Below, in pieces: positions 29,482 through 37,989 of a stretch of DNA of 64,000 nucleotides. The position numbers were made by a program, and so were the translations under genes. Source of the DNA: Pseudoroseomonas aestuarii (GTDB taxonomy: Bacteria > Pseudomonadota > Alphaproteobacteria > Acetobacterales > Acetobacteraceae). The DNA is taken from NCBI RefSeq assembly GCF_042651065.1, contig NZ_JBHSCH010000010.1, positions 20,859-84,858 of the forward strand, given 5' to 3'. Below the pieces are notes generated by a model, which worked only from the letters and a program-made list of their open reading frames with translations, had not been told where the DNA came from and ran no database searches. Position 1 is the stretch's first letter. Each line of letters opens with the position of its first letter.

Positions 29482-30198
29482 GTGAGCGAGGCCCTCTCCC
29501 CCCCGCGCGGGCGTGGCGACGCCGAGCGGCTGCGCCACAGCCTCGCCCAGGCGCTGCAGGCCGGCCGCTGGCAGCCGGGCGAGAAGCTGCCCACCGAGCG
29601 GGCGCTCGGCACGCAGTATGGCATGGCGCGGAACACGGTGCGCCGCGCGCTGGACGCGCTGGAGGCAGAGGGGCTGATCCACCGCCATGTCGGCCGCGGC
29701 ACCTTCCGCACCGGGGCGGCGGCGGAGACGGCGCCGGCCTGCCCGCCGCTGCCGCTGGAGCAGGCGGAGGCCTTCGGCCCGGCCGAGGTGGTGGAATGCC
29801 GCCTGGCCTTCGAGCCGGAGCTGGTGGCGATGGCGGTGGCCCGCGCCAGCCCGGCCGACCTCGCGCGGATGGAGGCGTGCTGGCAGCAGGCCGAGGCCGC
29901 CGCCGACCTCGCCGCCTTCGAGCACTGGGACGGTGCGTTGCACGACGCCATCGCCGTGGCCACGCACAACCGCGCGGCGATGGCCCTTTCCCGCTCTCTG
30001 GCGCGGGTGCGGCTGCAGGCCGAATGGGGGGCGCTGAAGGCGCGCGGCGCGACGCCCGCCCGCCGCGCCGCGCTGCAACGGCAGCACCGCGCCATCATCG
30101 ACGCGCTGCGCCAGCGCGACCGCGCCGCCGCCCGCGGCGCCATGCGCGCGCACATCCTCTACGTGCAGCGCTACATGTTCGAGGAGGAGGAGGGCTGA
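29482..30198 (+). CDS. GntR-family (FadR/FCD-type) transcriptional regulator
   Basis: A 238-residue regulator. The winged helix reads LPTERALGTQYGMARNTVRRALDALEAEGLIHRHVGRGTFR (about residues 40-80). The rest is an all-helical FCD effector domain with metal-binding-like His residues (HDAIAVATHNR, QHRAIIDALRQRD). It starts with GTG at 29482. It should bind the repeats at 29402 and respond to a small organic acid from the divergent catabolic genes. Confidence 0.88.
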   Translation: MSEALSPPRGRGDAERLRHSLAQALQAGRWQPGEKLPTERALGTQYGMARNTVRRALDALEAEGLIHRHVGRGTFRTGAAAETAPACPPLPLEQAEAFGPAEVVECRLAFEPELVAMAVARASPADLARMEACWQQAEAAADLAAFEHWDGALHDAIAVATHNRAAMALSRSLARVRLQAEWGALKARGATPARRAALQRQHRAIIDALRQRDRAAARGAMRAHILYVQRYMFEEEEG

Positions 30199-30210
30199 GC
30201 GCGGCGCCGC

Positions 30211-30330
30211 TCAGTCGTCATCCCCGCCGCCGCCACGGGTCTCCGGCATCGCGAACAGCACCAGCAGGAAGGCCGGCAGCCCCGTGGCGCCCAGCCCCGC
30301 GTAGGCGATTCCGCTGCCGAGCCAGGAGGC
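30211..30330 (-). pseudogene. C-terminal remnant of an MFS transporter
   Basis: In one minus-strand frame about 39 codons read WLGSGIAYAGLGATGLPAFL then LVLFAMPETRGGGGDDD and a stop. A last membrane helix followed by PETRG is typical of the end of MFS transporters. There is no start codon or upstream coding part; it stops abruptly at a GC hairpin. I interpret it as the tail of a gene lost by deletion. Confidence 0.5.
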
Positions 30331-30363
30331 CCCCGGGGCGGCCCGTCACGGGCCGCCCCGGGG
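30331..30363. terminator. Strong GC hairpin next to the RND gene stop
   Basis: A perfect 15-base inverted repeat, CCCCGGGGCGGCCCG and CGGGCCGCCCCGGGG around TCA. It begins 11 bases after the RND stop on the minus strand and can act as its terminator; for the plus strand it lies downstream of the GntR gene. Confidence 0.65.
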
Positions 30364-30373
30364 CGTGGCAAGG

Positions 30374-33300
30374 CTAGCCGGCCGCCCCCGCCGGCGCCGC
30401 GGCGCGGCGCTGCCGCGAGGCCATGGCGCGCGCCACCACGTAGAAGAGCGGCGTGAACACCAGGCCGAAGACCGTCACCCCCAGCATGCCGGCGAAGACG
30501 GCGGTGCCCAGGCTCTGGCGCATCTCGGCGCCCGCGCCGGTGGCCACCGCCAGCGGCAGCACGCCCAGGATGAAGGCGAGCGAGGTCATCAGGATCGGCC
30601 GCAGGCGGGTGCGGGCGGCGGCCTCGGCGGCCTGCCAGCGGGTCATGCCCTCCGCCTCCGACGCGCGGGCGAACTCGACGATCAGGATGGCGTTCTTGGC
30701 GGCGAGGCCGACCAGCACCACCAGCCCCACCTGCACCAGCACGTTGTTGTCGAGCCCGCGCCAGACCACGCCGGCCAGCGCCGCCAGCACCGACATGGGG
30801 GCAATCAGCACCACCGCCAGCGGCAGCAGCCAGCTCTCATACATCGCCGCCAGCAGCAGGAAGACGAACACCACGGCCAGGCCGAAGGCGATCGGCGCCG
30901 TGTCGCCCTGCGTGGTCTCCTGCAGCGCGATCTCGGTCCACTCGAAGCCGAAGCCCTCGGGCAGCTCGCTGGCCAGCACGGCCTCCATGGCGGCGATGGC
31001 CTGGCCGGTGGAGATGCCGGGCTTCGCCGCGCCCTGGATCTCGGCCGCCGGGTAGAGGTTGTAGCGCGGCACGCGGTAGGGCGCCGTGTCGTCGGCGAAG
31101 CTGGCGAGCGCGCCGATCGGCACCATCTGGCCGTCATCGTTGCGGGTGCGCAGCAGCGCCACGTCGCGTGGCGTCAGGCGCTGCGCCTCCTCCGCCTGGG
31201 CGGTGACGCGGTAGGTGCGGCCGAGGATGTTGAAGTCGTTGACGAAGGAGGAGCCGAGATAGACCGAGAGCGTCTCCGCCACGCGGGAGACCGGCACGCC
31301 CAGCATCTCCGCCTTGCTGCGGTCCACCTCGGTGCGCAGCGTCGGCGTCGCGGTGTTGAACAGGGTGAAGGCCATGGCGATCTCGGGCCGCTGGAAGGCG
31401 GCGCCGACGATGCGGTTGGTGGCCTGCTCCAGCGCGCGCGGCCCCTGCCCGGTGCGGTCCTGCACATAGAGCTTGAAGCCGCCGCCGGTGCCGATGCCGG
31501 GCACCGAGGGGGGCGGGATGACCAGGGCCATCGCCTCGCGCTCCTGCCCGAGGCGCGCCTGCACCTCGCCCAGGATGGCGCCGTAGGAGAGGCCCTGCGC
31601 GATGCACTCCTCGAAGGGCTCGAGCGTGATGAAGATGACGCCGCTGTTCGGCGCGTTGGTGAAGGTGGCGCCGTCGAAGCCGACGAAGGCGACCGCGCCC
31701 TCGACGCCCGGGATCTTCAGCACGGTGTCCGAGGCGCGGCGCACCACGGCATCCGTGCGCGCAAGGGCGGCGCCGGGGGGAAGCTGGAAGGCGGCGATGA
31801 GGTAGCCGCGGTCCAGCGGCGGGATCAGGCCCGTGGGGGTGGTGCGCACGGTCTGCCCGGTGGCCAGCAGCAGCCCGGCATAGAGCACCAGCAGCAGCGC
31901 CGAGAAGCGCAGCAGCCGGCGGGTGAGGTTGCCGTAGCCGAGCGAGAGCGCGTCGAACATCCGGTTGAAGCCGCGGAAGAACAGCCCGACGGGCGCCGCC
32001 GCCCAGCGGCGCCAGCCCGTCGGGGCGGCGCCATGCGCGTGCGGCCGCAGCAGCAGCGCCGCCAGGGCGGGCGAGAGGGTGAGCGAGACCAGCGCCGAGA
32101 TCAGCGTGGCCACCGCGATGGTGACGGCGAATTGCTGGTAGAAGGCGCCGGCGATGCCGGAGATGAAGGCCGTGGGCACGAACACCGCGCAGAGCACCAG
32201 CGCGATGGCGAGCAGCGCGAAGCCCACCTCGTCCATGGTGCGCTCGGCGGCCGCGCGTGGCTGCATGCCGTCCGTCAGGTGGCGCTCGACATTCTCGACC
32301 ACCACGATGGCGTCGTCGACGACGATGCCGATGGCCAGGATCAGGCCGAACATCGACAGCGTGTTGAGCGAGAGCCCCAGCGCCGACATCGCCGCGAAGG
32401 TGCCGATGATGGAGACCGGAATGGCCAGCAGCGGGATGACCGCCGCGCGCCAGGATTGCAGGAACAGGATGACGACGACCACGACCAGCAGCACCGCCTC
32501 GGCGAAGGTGTGCAGCACCGCCTCCATCGACTGCGCGATGAAGCGGGTGGTGTCGTAGACGATGCTGTATTGCAGCCCGGGCGGGAAGGAGCGGGAGAGC
32601 TCCTCCATCGTGGCGCGCACCGCATCGGCCGTGGCCAGGGCGTTGGAGCCGGGGCGCTGGAACAGCGGGATGGCTGTGGCCGTCTGGTTGTTCAGGTAGG
32701 CGTTGACCGTGTAGTCCTGGCTGCCCAGCTCGACGCGGGCGATGTCGCGCAGCCGCACCGGCGCGCCGCCCTCGCCCGTGGCCACCACCGTGCCGGCGAA
32801 TTCCTCGGGCGAGGTCAGGCGGCCCAGCGCCTGTACGTTCACCTGGAAGGCCTGGCCCTGCGCTGCGCCCGTGGGCGGCTGGTTCAGCCCGCCGGCGGCC
32901 ACCTGCATGTTGGCGCGGCGCAGCGCCTCCACCACCTCGCCCGGCGTCAGGCCGCGCGCGGCGACGCGCGCCGGGTCGAGCCAGATGCGCATGGCGTAGT
33001 CGCGCGCGCCGAAGATCTGCACGTCGCCGATGCCCTCCAGCCGGGCCAGCCGGTCGCGCACGTTCAGCGTGGCGTAGTTGGAGACGTATTGCTGGTCGCG
33101 CGAGCCGTCGGGCGAGAGCATGTGCACGACCATCAGCAGGTCGGGCGAGGCCTTGCGCACCTGCAGGCCGAGGCGGCGCACCTCCTCGGGCAGTCGTGGC
33201 TCGGCGACCGCGACGCGGTTCTGCACCAGCACCTGGGCGGCGTCCACGTCGACCCCCTGGCGGAACACCACCGTCACCGTCAGCCGCCCGTCGCCGGTCG

Positions 33301-33550
33301 ATTGCGAGGAGAGGTAGAGCATGCCGTCGGTGCCGTTGATCTCCTGCTCCAGCGGCGTGGCCACCGTGGCGGCGATGACCTCGGCCGAGGCGCCGGGATA
33401 GTTGGCGGTGACCGTCACCGTGGGTGGCGCGATCTCGGGATATTCGCTGATCGGCAGGCGGAAGGCGGCGATGGCCCCGATCAGCGTGATGGCGATCGAG
33501 ATCACTGCGGCGAAGACCGGCCGCGCGATGAAGAAGCGGGCGAAGCGCAT
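30374..33550 (-). CDS. RND multidrug efflux pump, HAE1/AcrB family
   Basis: A 1058-residue inner-membrane pump with 12 helices and two large periplasmic loops. The N-terminus FARFFIARPVFAAVISIAIT is typical. The proton relay Asp pair is in GIVVDDAIVVVENVER (TM4) and the Lys in LVGLAAKNAILIVEFA (TM10). Substrates are probably hydrophobic drugs or bile-like compounds. The adaptor gene lies upstream in the same direction, separated by 175 bases of hairpins. No outer-membrane factor gene is adjacent, so it must share one encoded elsewhere. A divergent TetR regulator probably controls both genes. Confidence 0.95.
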   Translation of the reverse strand: MRFARFFIARPVFAAVISIAITLIGAIAAFRLPISEYPEIAPPTVTVTANYPGASAEVIAATVATPLEQEINGTDGMLYLSSQSTGDGRLTVTVVFRQGVDVDAAQVLVQNRVAVAEPRLPEEVRRLGLQVRKASPDLLMVVHMLSPDGSRDQQYVSNYATLNVRDRLARLEGIGDVQIFGARDYAMRIWLDPARVAARGLTPGEVVEALRRANMQVAAGGLNQPPTGAAQGQAFQVNVQALGRLTSPEEFAGTVVATGEGGAPVRLRDIARVELGSQDYTVNAYLNNQTATAIPLFQRPGSNALATADAVRATMEELSRSFPPGLQYSIVYDTTRFIAQSMEAVLHTFAEAVLLVVVVVILFLQSWRAAVIPLLAIPVSIIGTFAAMSALGLSLNTLSMFGLILAIGIVVDDAIVVVENVERHLTDGMQPRAAAERTMDEVGFALLAIALVLCAVFVPTAFISGIAGAFYQQFAVTIAVATLISALVSLTLSPALAALLLRPHAHGAAPTGWRRWAAAPVGLFFRGFNRMFDALSLGYGNLTRRLLRFSALLLVLYAGLLLATGQTVRTTPTGLIPPLDRGYLIAAFQLPPGAALARTDAVVRRASDTVLKIPGVEGAVAFVGFDGATFTNAPNSGVIFITLEPFEECIAQGLSYGAILGEVQARLGQEREAMALVIPPPSVPGIGTGGGFKLYVQDRTGQGPRALEQATNRIVGAAFQRPEIAMAFTLFNTATPTLRTEVDRSKAEMLGVPVSRVAETLSVYLGSSFVNDFNILGRTYRVTAQAEEAQRLTPRDVALLRTRNDDGQMVPIGALASFADDTAPYRVPRYNLYPAAEIQGAAKPGISTGQAIAAMEAVLASELPEGFGFEWTEIALQETTQGDTAPIAFGLAVVFVFLLLAAMYESWLLPLAVVLIAPMSVLAALAGVVWRGLDNNVLVQVGLVVLVGLAAKNAILIVEFARASEAEGMTRWQAAEAAARTRLRPILMTSLAFILGVLPLAVATGAGAEMRQSLGTAVFAGMLGVTVFGLVFTPLFYVVARAMASRQRRAAAPAGAAG

Positions 33551-33597
33551 GGCTTGGCGTCCAACAAAGGGGGAAGGGCAGGGGGAAGGAATTCCCC

Positions 33598-33718
33598 GTG
33601 CGGGGCAGTGCCCCGCACCCCCTTCTTTTTTCTGTCAGGGCCGGCCTCCGTTGTCGGCCGGCGGCAGCCTGTCAGAAAAAAGAAGAGGGGGGCCGGGGGG
33701 AGAATTCATTCTCCCCCC
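33598..33718. repeat. Three stacked hairpins between adaptor and pump genes
   Basis: The spacer holds three inverted repeats. The first is GTGCGGGGC/GCCCCGCAC around AGT (33598-33618). The second is a long one with arms at 33618-33639 and 33668-33691, TCTTTTTTCTGTCAGG against CCTGTCAGAAAAAAGA with one mismatch, and an inner GGCC-rich stem. The third is GGGGGGAGAAT/ATTCTCCCCCC (33695-33718). In a two-gene operon they could lower pump expression by partial termination or stabilise the upstream mRNA. The first hairpin resembles that at 1974. Confidence 0.65.
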
Positions 33719-33725
33719 GTCTTGG

Positions 33726-34841
33726 CTACCGTGCGGCCAGCCGAGCCGGTGCCACCTCCGCCGTGACCCTCGCCCCCGGCCGCGCCAGATGCTGCCCGGC
33801 GACGATCACCCGGTCCTCGGGCGAGAGGCCCTGGCGCACCACGCGCAGCCCGTCCACCACCGGCCCCAGCGTCACCGGCCGCGCCTGCACCGTGCCGTCC
33901 TGCGCCACGGTCAGCACCATGCGGCTGGCCTGGTCGGCGGCGATGGCGGCATCCGGGATCAGCAGCACCTCGCCCTCGCCGGCGCGCAGCCGCAGCCGGG
34001 CGAACAGGCCGGGCGCCAGCAGCAGGTCCGCGTTGGCGAGCTGGGCGCGGGCGCGCAGCGTGCCGGAGCGGCCTTCCAGCGCGCTGTCGATGAAGTCGAG
34101 CCTGCCTTCGCGCGCCCAGCCCGTCTCGTCGGCCAGCCGCAGCTGCACGGCGGGGCTGGCGCCCGGGCGCGTGACGCCCTGGCGCGCCAGCCGCAGGTAG
34201 TCGGCCTCGCTCATGTCGAACACGGCGTAGATGGGGTCGAGCGTCAGGATGGTGGTCAGCAGCGTGCCGCCGGCCTGCACGAGGTTGCCGGCATCCACGC
34301 GGCGGTCGGAGGCGCGGCCGGGCTGGGGGGCGCGCACCTCCGTCCAGCTCAGTTCCAGCTCGGCCTGCCGCAGCTGCGCCTGGGCGGCGGCGAGCTGCCC
34401 CTCGGCCTCGCGCTGGGCGGCGCGGCGGGTGTCGAGCTGCGCCTGCGGGGCGATGCGGTCGCGCACCAGCGGCGCCGTGCGGTCGATGTCCTGCCGCGCC
34501 AGGTCGAGCTTGGCCTGGGCGCGGGCGATCTCGGCCCGCGCCGCCTCGACGGCGATGGCGAAGGGCCGCTGGTCGATGGTGAACAGCAGGTCCCCCTCGC
34601 GGACGACCTGCCCGTCGCGGAAATGCACCTTCTGCACCTGGCCCGAGATGCGCGGGCGCAGCTCGACGCGGGCCGAGGGCTCGAGCCGGGCGATGTGCTC
34701 GTCCCATTCGGTGACCTGGCGGCGGAGCGGCTCGGCGACGGTGACAGCGGGCGGGGCGGGCTGGGCGGCGGCCGCCAGCGGCAGGGCAAGCGCCAGAAGG
34801 CCCAGAGCCAGGGGATTGATCTTGCGGAAGGGGGAGGGCAT
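33726..34841 (-). CDS. RND efflux periplasmic adaptor subunit (membrane fusion protein)
   Basis: A 371-residue AcrA/MexA-like adaptor with a signal (LALGLLALALPLAAAAQ). The lipoyl half motif reads LRPRISGQVQKVHFRDGQVVREGDLLFTID, split as usual by a coiled hairpin (about 90-160, ARAEIARAQAKLDLARQDID) from a beta-barrel (VRAPQPGRASDRRVDAGNLV). It links the inner-membrane pump to an outer-membrane channel. First gene of the pump operon, divergent from the TetR gene. Confidence 0.93.
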   Translation of the reverse strand: MPSPFRKINPLALGLLALALPLAAAAQPAPPAVTVAEPLRRQVTEWDEHIARLEPSARVELRPRISGQVQKVHFRDGQVVREGDLLFTIDQRPFAIAVEAARAEIARAQAKLDLARQDIDRTAPLVRDRIAPQAQLDTRRAAQREAEGQLAAAQAQLRQAELELSWTEVRAPQPGRASDRRVDAGNLVQAGGTLLTTILTLDPIYAVFDMSEADYLRLARQGVTRPGASPAVQLRLADETGWAREGRLDFIDSALEGRSGTLRARAQLANADLLLAPGLFARLRLRAGEGEVLLIPDAAIAADQASRMVLTVAQDGTVQARPVTLGPVVDGLRVVRQGLSPEDRVIVAGQHLARPGARVTAEVAPARLAAR

Positions 34842-34862
34842 CGCCTATCTCCTGGGTCGGGT

Positions 34863-34907
34863 GATACCGACCGGTTCGTCACGTATTGATACGAACCGGT
34901 CAGTATC
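34863..34907. promoter_or_regulatory. Large palindromic operator between the RND operon and tetR
   Basis: A 45-base interrupted palindrome: GATAC, one base, GACCGGTTCGT, an 11-base centre, ACGAACCGGTC, one base, GTATC. Both arms match perfectly. It sits between the adaptor start (34841) and the TetR start (34987) and is an obvious TetR binding site; its length would allow two dimers. It overlaps the expected promoter for both directions. Confidence 0.8.
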
Positions 34908-34986
34908 ATTGCAAGGGGGCATGCAAAGATGCTTTGCCCCGGGCGTTCTTCCCTCCGGTGGTGGGAATGGCGGCAAGGAGGTATCG

Positions 34987-35610
34987 GTGAGCGATTCGGC
35001 GACGACCAAGACCTGCGGTCTGCGCGATCCGCGCCCGGCGGCGAAGCGCGTGCTGGAGGCGGCGAAGGACCTGTTCTACCGGCAGGGAATCCGCGCCACG
35101 GGGGTGGAGGAGGTGTGCCGCGTCGCCGGCACCACCAAGATGAGCCTCTACCGCGCCTTCCCCTCGAAGGACGCGCTGGTCGAGGCGATCCTGCACGAGG
35201 ATTGCGCCGCCGAGGAGCTGTGGTACGGCCCCGTGCTGCGCGGCGAGATGCCGGCGCCGGAGCGGCCGATGGCCTTCCTGCGCGCCGCCGCCGCCGCCCT
35301 GCGCAGCCCGGGCTTCCGCGGCTGCCCGATGGCGCTGGCGATCGTCGAGTTCCCCGATGCCTGCCACCCCGCCCGCAAGGTGGCCGACGCCCGCAAGCAC
35401 ACCATGCGCCAGCTGCTGCGCGATCTCTGCGCCGGGGCCGGTGCCGCCGACCCGGCGGCGCTGGGGGATTCCATGCTGCTGCTGGTGGAGGGCGCCTTCG
35501 CCGCCGTTCCCTATCTGGGTGGCGAGGCGGCGGCACGGGCGCTGGAGCAGACGGGCGAGACGGTGCTGGCGGCCGGGCTGCCACAGGCGGCGGCCGCAGC
35601 GTCGGGCTGA
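34987..35610 (+). CDS. TetR/AcrR-family transcriptional regulator
   Basis: A 207-residue repressor. The N-terminal helix-turn-helix reads AAKRVLEAAKDLFYRQGIRA then GVEEVCRVAGTTKMSLYRAF (about residues 18-57); the remaining helices form the ligand domain. The GTG at 34987 is preceded by AAGGAGG at good spacing, better than an ATG farther upstream. It is divergent from the RND operon and should repress it via the palindrome at 34863, with release by a pump substrate. Confidence 0.93.
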   Translation: MSDSATTKTCGLRDPRPAAKRVLEAAKDLFYRQGIRATGVEEVCRVAGTTKMSLYRAFPSKDALVEAILHEDCAAEELWYGPVLRGEMPAPERPMAFLRAAAAALRSPGFRGCPMALAIVEFPDACHPARKVADARKHTMRQLLRDLCAGAGAADPAALGDSMLLLVEGAFAAVPYLGGEAAARALEQTGETVLAAGLPQAAAAASG

Positions 35611-35664
35611 GCGGGTCCGCCTCGCCACGCCCCTACGGCCCCGGCGCGGCTGGCCGGCCTGTCC

Positions 35665-36645
35665 TCAGTCGAGGGTGATGCCGAGGTCGCGGATCAGCGG
35701 CACCCAGCTGTCCCGCTCGGCGGCCCAGAGGGCGCGGAACGCCGCCGCGTCGCCCGGCAGCGGCTCCAGCCCGATGCCGCGCAGCCGGCTCTGCACCGCC
35801 TCCTCGCGCAGCGCGGCATCCAGCGCGGCGGCCAGGCGCTCCACCACCGCATCCGGCGTGCGCGCCGGCACCACCATCCCCTGCCAGGCGGCGGCCTGGA
35901 AGCCGCGCAGCCCGAGCGCCTCGGCCACGGTGGGCACGCCCGGCAGGTCCGGGTGCCGCTCCGCGCCGCACACGGCCAGCGGCCGGGCGCCCTTGCCGCG
36001 CAGGAAGTCGCCGCCGGAGGGAAGATCCAGGATCGAGGCCTCGAAGCGCCCGGCCAGCAGGTCGTTCATGGCCGGGGCGAGCCCACGATAGGGGATGTGC
36101 GTCAGCGTGATGCCGGTCTCCCGGGCCAGCCGGGCCATGGTCAGGTGGTGCGGCGAGCCGATGCCGGGTGAGCCGTAGTCGATGCCGCCCGGGTCGCGCC
36201 GTGCCGCCTCGACCAGCGCGGGGGCATCGCGCAGGCGGCTGTCCTGCTTCACCGCCAGCACCAGGGGGAAGCGCGCCATCAGCCCGACAGGGCGGAAATC
36301 CTTTTCCGGGTCGTAGGGCAGGCGGCTGAACAGGGCGGGGTTGAAGACCAGCGTGCCATTGTCGGCGCTGAACAGGGTCAAGCCGTCCGGCGCCGCCTTG
36401 GCCGCGGCATCGGCCCCGATATTGGTGGCGGCGCCGGGCCGGTTGTCGATCACCACGGGCTGGCCGAGCGCGCGGGAGAGGGCGGCGCCCAGCACCCGGG
36501 CCAGCGTGTCCGTGCCGCCGCCGGCGGGGTAGGCGACGATCCACCGCAGCGGCGCCGCCGGCCAGGCGGGCTGCGCGCCGGCAGCGCGGGCGAAGGGCAG
36601 CAGGCCGAGGGAAAGGCCCAGGCGGCGGCGGGTGAGCGAAGGCAT
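35665..36645 (-). CDS. Bug-family tripartite tricarboxylate transporter receptor
   Basis: A 326-residue TctC-like receptor with a signal (RLGLSLGLLPFARAAGAQ). Motifs: LRWIVAYPAGGGTDTLARVL, VVIDNRPGAATNIGADAAAKA, YGSPGIGSPHHLTMARLA, THIPYRGLAPAMNDLLAG. It follows fahA on the same strand with a 33-base gap and ends convergent with the tetR gene. It may bind an aromatic or dicarboxylic acid used by the homogentisate pathway; no membrane partners are nearby. Confidence 0.9.
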   Translation of the reverse strand: MPSLTRRRLGLSLGLLPFARAAGAQPAWPAAPLRWIVAYPAGGGTDTLARVLGAALSRALGQPVVIDNRPGAATNIGADAAAKAAPDGLTLFSADNGTLVFNPALFSRLPYDPEKDFRPVGLMARFPLVLAVKQDSRLRDAPALVEAARRDPGGIDYGSPGIGSPHHLTMARLARETGITLTHIPYRGLAPAMNDLLAGRFEASILDLPSGGDFLRGKGARPLAVCGAERHPDLPGVPTVAEALGLRGFQAAAWQGMVVPARTPDAVVERLAAALDAALREEAVQSRLRGIGLEPLPGDAAAFRALWAAERDSWVPLIRDLGITLD

Positions 36646-36678
36646 GGGCGTTTCCTCTGGAATTGTTGCTGCTTGTGG

Positions 36679-37989
36679 TCAGGCGGGCAGGATGCGGGCG
36701 CGGCACTCCCCGAAGCCGATCGGCGCGGCGCCGGCGCGGCAGGCACGGGCCCGCAGGATGATCTCGTCGCCATCCTCCAGGAAGCGGCGCGTCTCGCCGC
36801 CGGGCAGCGCCACCGGAACCCGCCCGCCCTGCGTGCTCTCCAGCAGGCTGCCGAGGCCCTCCGCCTCCGGCGCTGAGAGGGTGCCGGTGCCGAGCAGGTC
36901 GCCCGGGTTCAGGTTGCAGCCATTGCTGGTGTGGTGCGCCAGCATCTGCGCCACGGTCCAGTACATGTGCCGGCTGCCGGAGCGGGCGAGGCGGTGCGGC
37001 GGCAAGCCCTGCTCCCGCATCCGCGGCGTCAGGATCAGCACCTCCAGCGCGATGTCGAGGGCGCCGCCCGCCTGGTCCGCCGCATCCAGCAGATGCGGCA
37101 GAGGGGCGGGGTCGCCCTCCGGGCGCGGCGGCTGCGACATGCGGAACGGCGCCAGCGCCTCCGGCGTCACCACCCAGGCGGAGATGGTGGTGCCGAAGCT
37201 CTTCGCCAGGAAGGGGCCGAGCGGCTGGTACTCCCAGGCCTGGATGTCGCGCGCCGACCAGTCGTTCAGCAGGCAGAAGCCGGCAATGTGGGCGCCGGCC
37301 CCGGAGACCGGCACCGGCGCGCCAAGCTCGTTGCCGGGGCCGACCCAGACGCCGAGCTCCAGCTCGTAGTCCAGCCGCTCGCATGGGGCGAAGCGGGGCG
37401 CGGCGGCGTCGGGCGCCTTCAGCTGGCCGCGCGGCCGCCGCACATCGGTGCCGGAGACGCGCACGGAGGAGGCGCGGCCGTGATAGCCGATCGGCACGTG
37501 GCGGTAGTTCGGCAGCAGCGGATTGTCCGGCCGGAAGACGCGCCCGACATTGGTGGCGTGGTGGATGCCGACATAGAAATCCGTGTAGTCGCCGATGCGC
37601 GCCGGCAGGTGCAGGGTGCAGTCCGCGGCATCGTGCAGGCAGGACGCGGCGCGGGGCTGGTCGGCGCTGCCGGCGGCGAGGATCGCCGAGAGCCGCTGGC
37701 GCAGCGCCCGGCGCGGGCCGGCGCCGAGGGCGAGGAAGCCGTTCAGCGGCGCCGGGGCGGCGGCCCCGGCGGCGTCGCGCAGGGCGCCCTCGAACAGCCC
37801 GGCGCGCAGCGCGGCCGCGAGGTCCAGGATATGGCCGCCGATGGCGACGCCGCCGCGCGGCGCCGCCTCCCCCGGCGGCGCGAAGACGCCGAAGGGGAGG
37901 TTCTGGATCGGGAAATCGGCATGGCCGTCGGCGCCCGGCACCCAGCTGCGCAGCGCCGGGTCGTGCGTGGCATCGAGCGTCGCCGTCAC
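36679..37989 (-). CDS. fahA: Fumarylacetoacetase
   Basis: A 436-residue true fumarylacetoacetase, the last step of tyrosine breakdown, hydrolysing fumarylacetoacetate to fumarate and acetoacetate. Motifs: DYTDFYVGIHHATNVGRVFR (metal Asp), IGYHGRASS (catalytic His), ERLDYELELGVWVGPGN (metal Glu pair) and LLNDWSARDIQAWEY (metal Asp). The GTG at 37989 (VTATLDATHDPAL) overlaps the hmgA stop (GTGA), so the two are coupled. Confidence 0.95.
   Translation of the reverse strand: MTATLDATHDPALRSWVPGADGHADFPIQNLPFGVFAPPGEAAPRGGVAIGGHILDLAAALRAGLFEGALRDAAGAAAPAPLNGFLALGAGPRRALRQRLSAILAAGSADQPRAASCLHDAADCTLHLPARIGDYTDFYVGIHHATNVGRVFRPDNPLLPNYRHVPIGYHGRASSVRVSGTDVRRPRGQLKAPDAAAPRFAPCERLDYELELGVWVGPGNELGAPVPVSGAGAHIAGFCLLNDWSARDIQAWEYQPLGPFLAKSFGTTISAWVVTPEALAPFRMSQPPRPEGDPAPLPHLLDAADQAGGALDIALEVLILTPRMREQGLPPHRLARSGSRHMYWTVAQMLAHHTSNGCNLNPGDLLGTGTLSAPEAEGLGSLLESTQGGRVPVALPGGETRRFLEDGDEIILRARACRAGAAPIGFGECRARILPA

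Noticed and set aside
30365..33766. A 1133-codon open frame antisense to the RND pump gene
   Set aside because: The pump on the minus strand has complete family motifs; the plus-strand frame is His/Arg/Gly/Gln-rich without homology.
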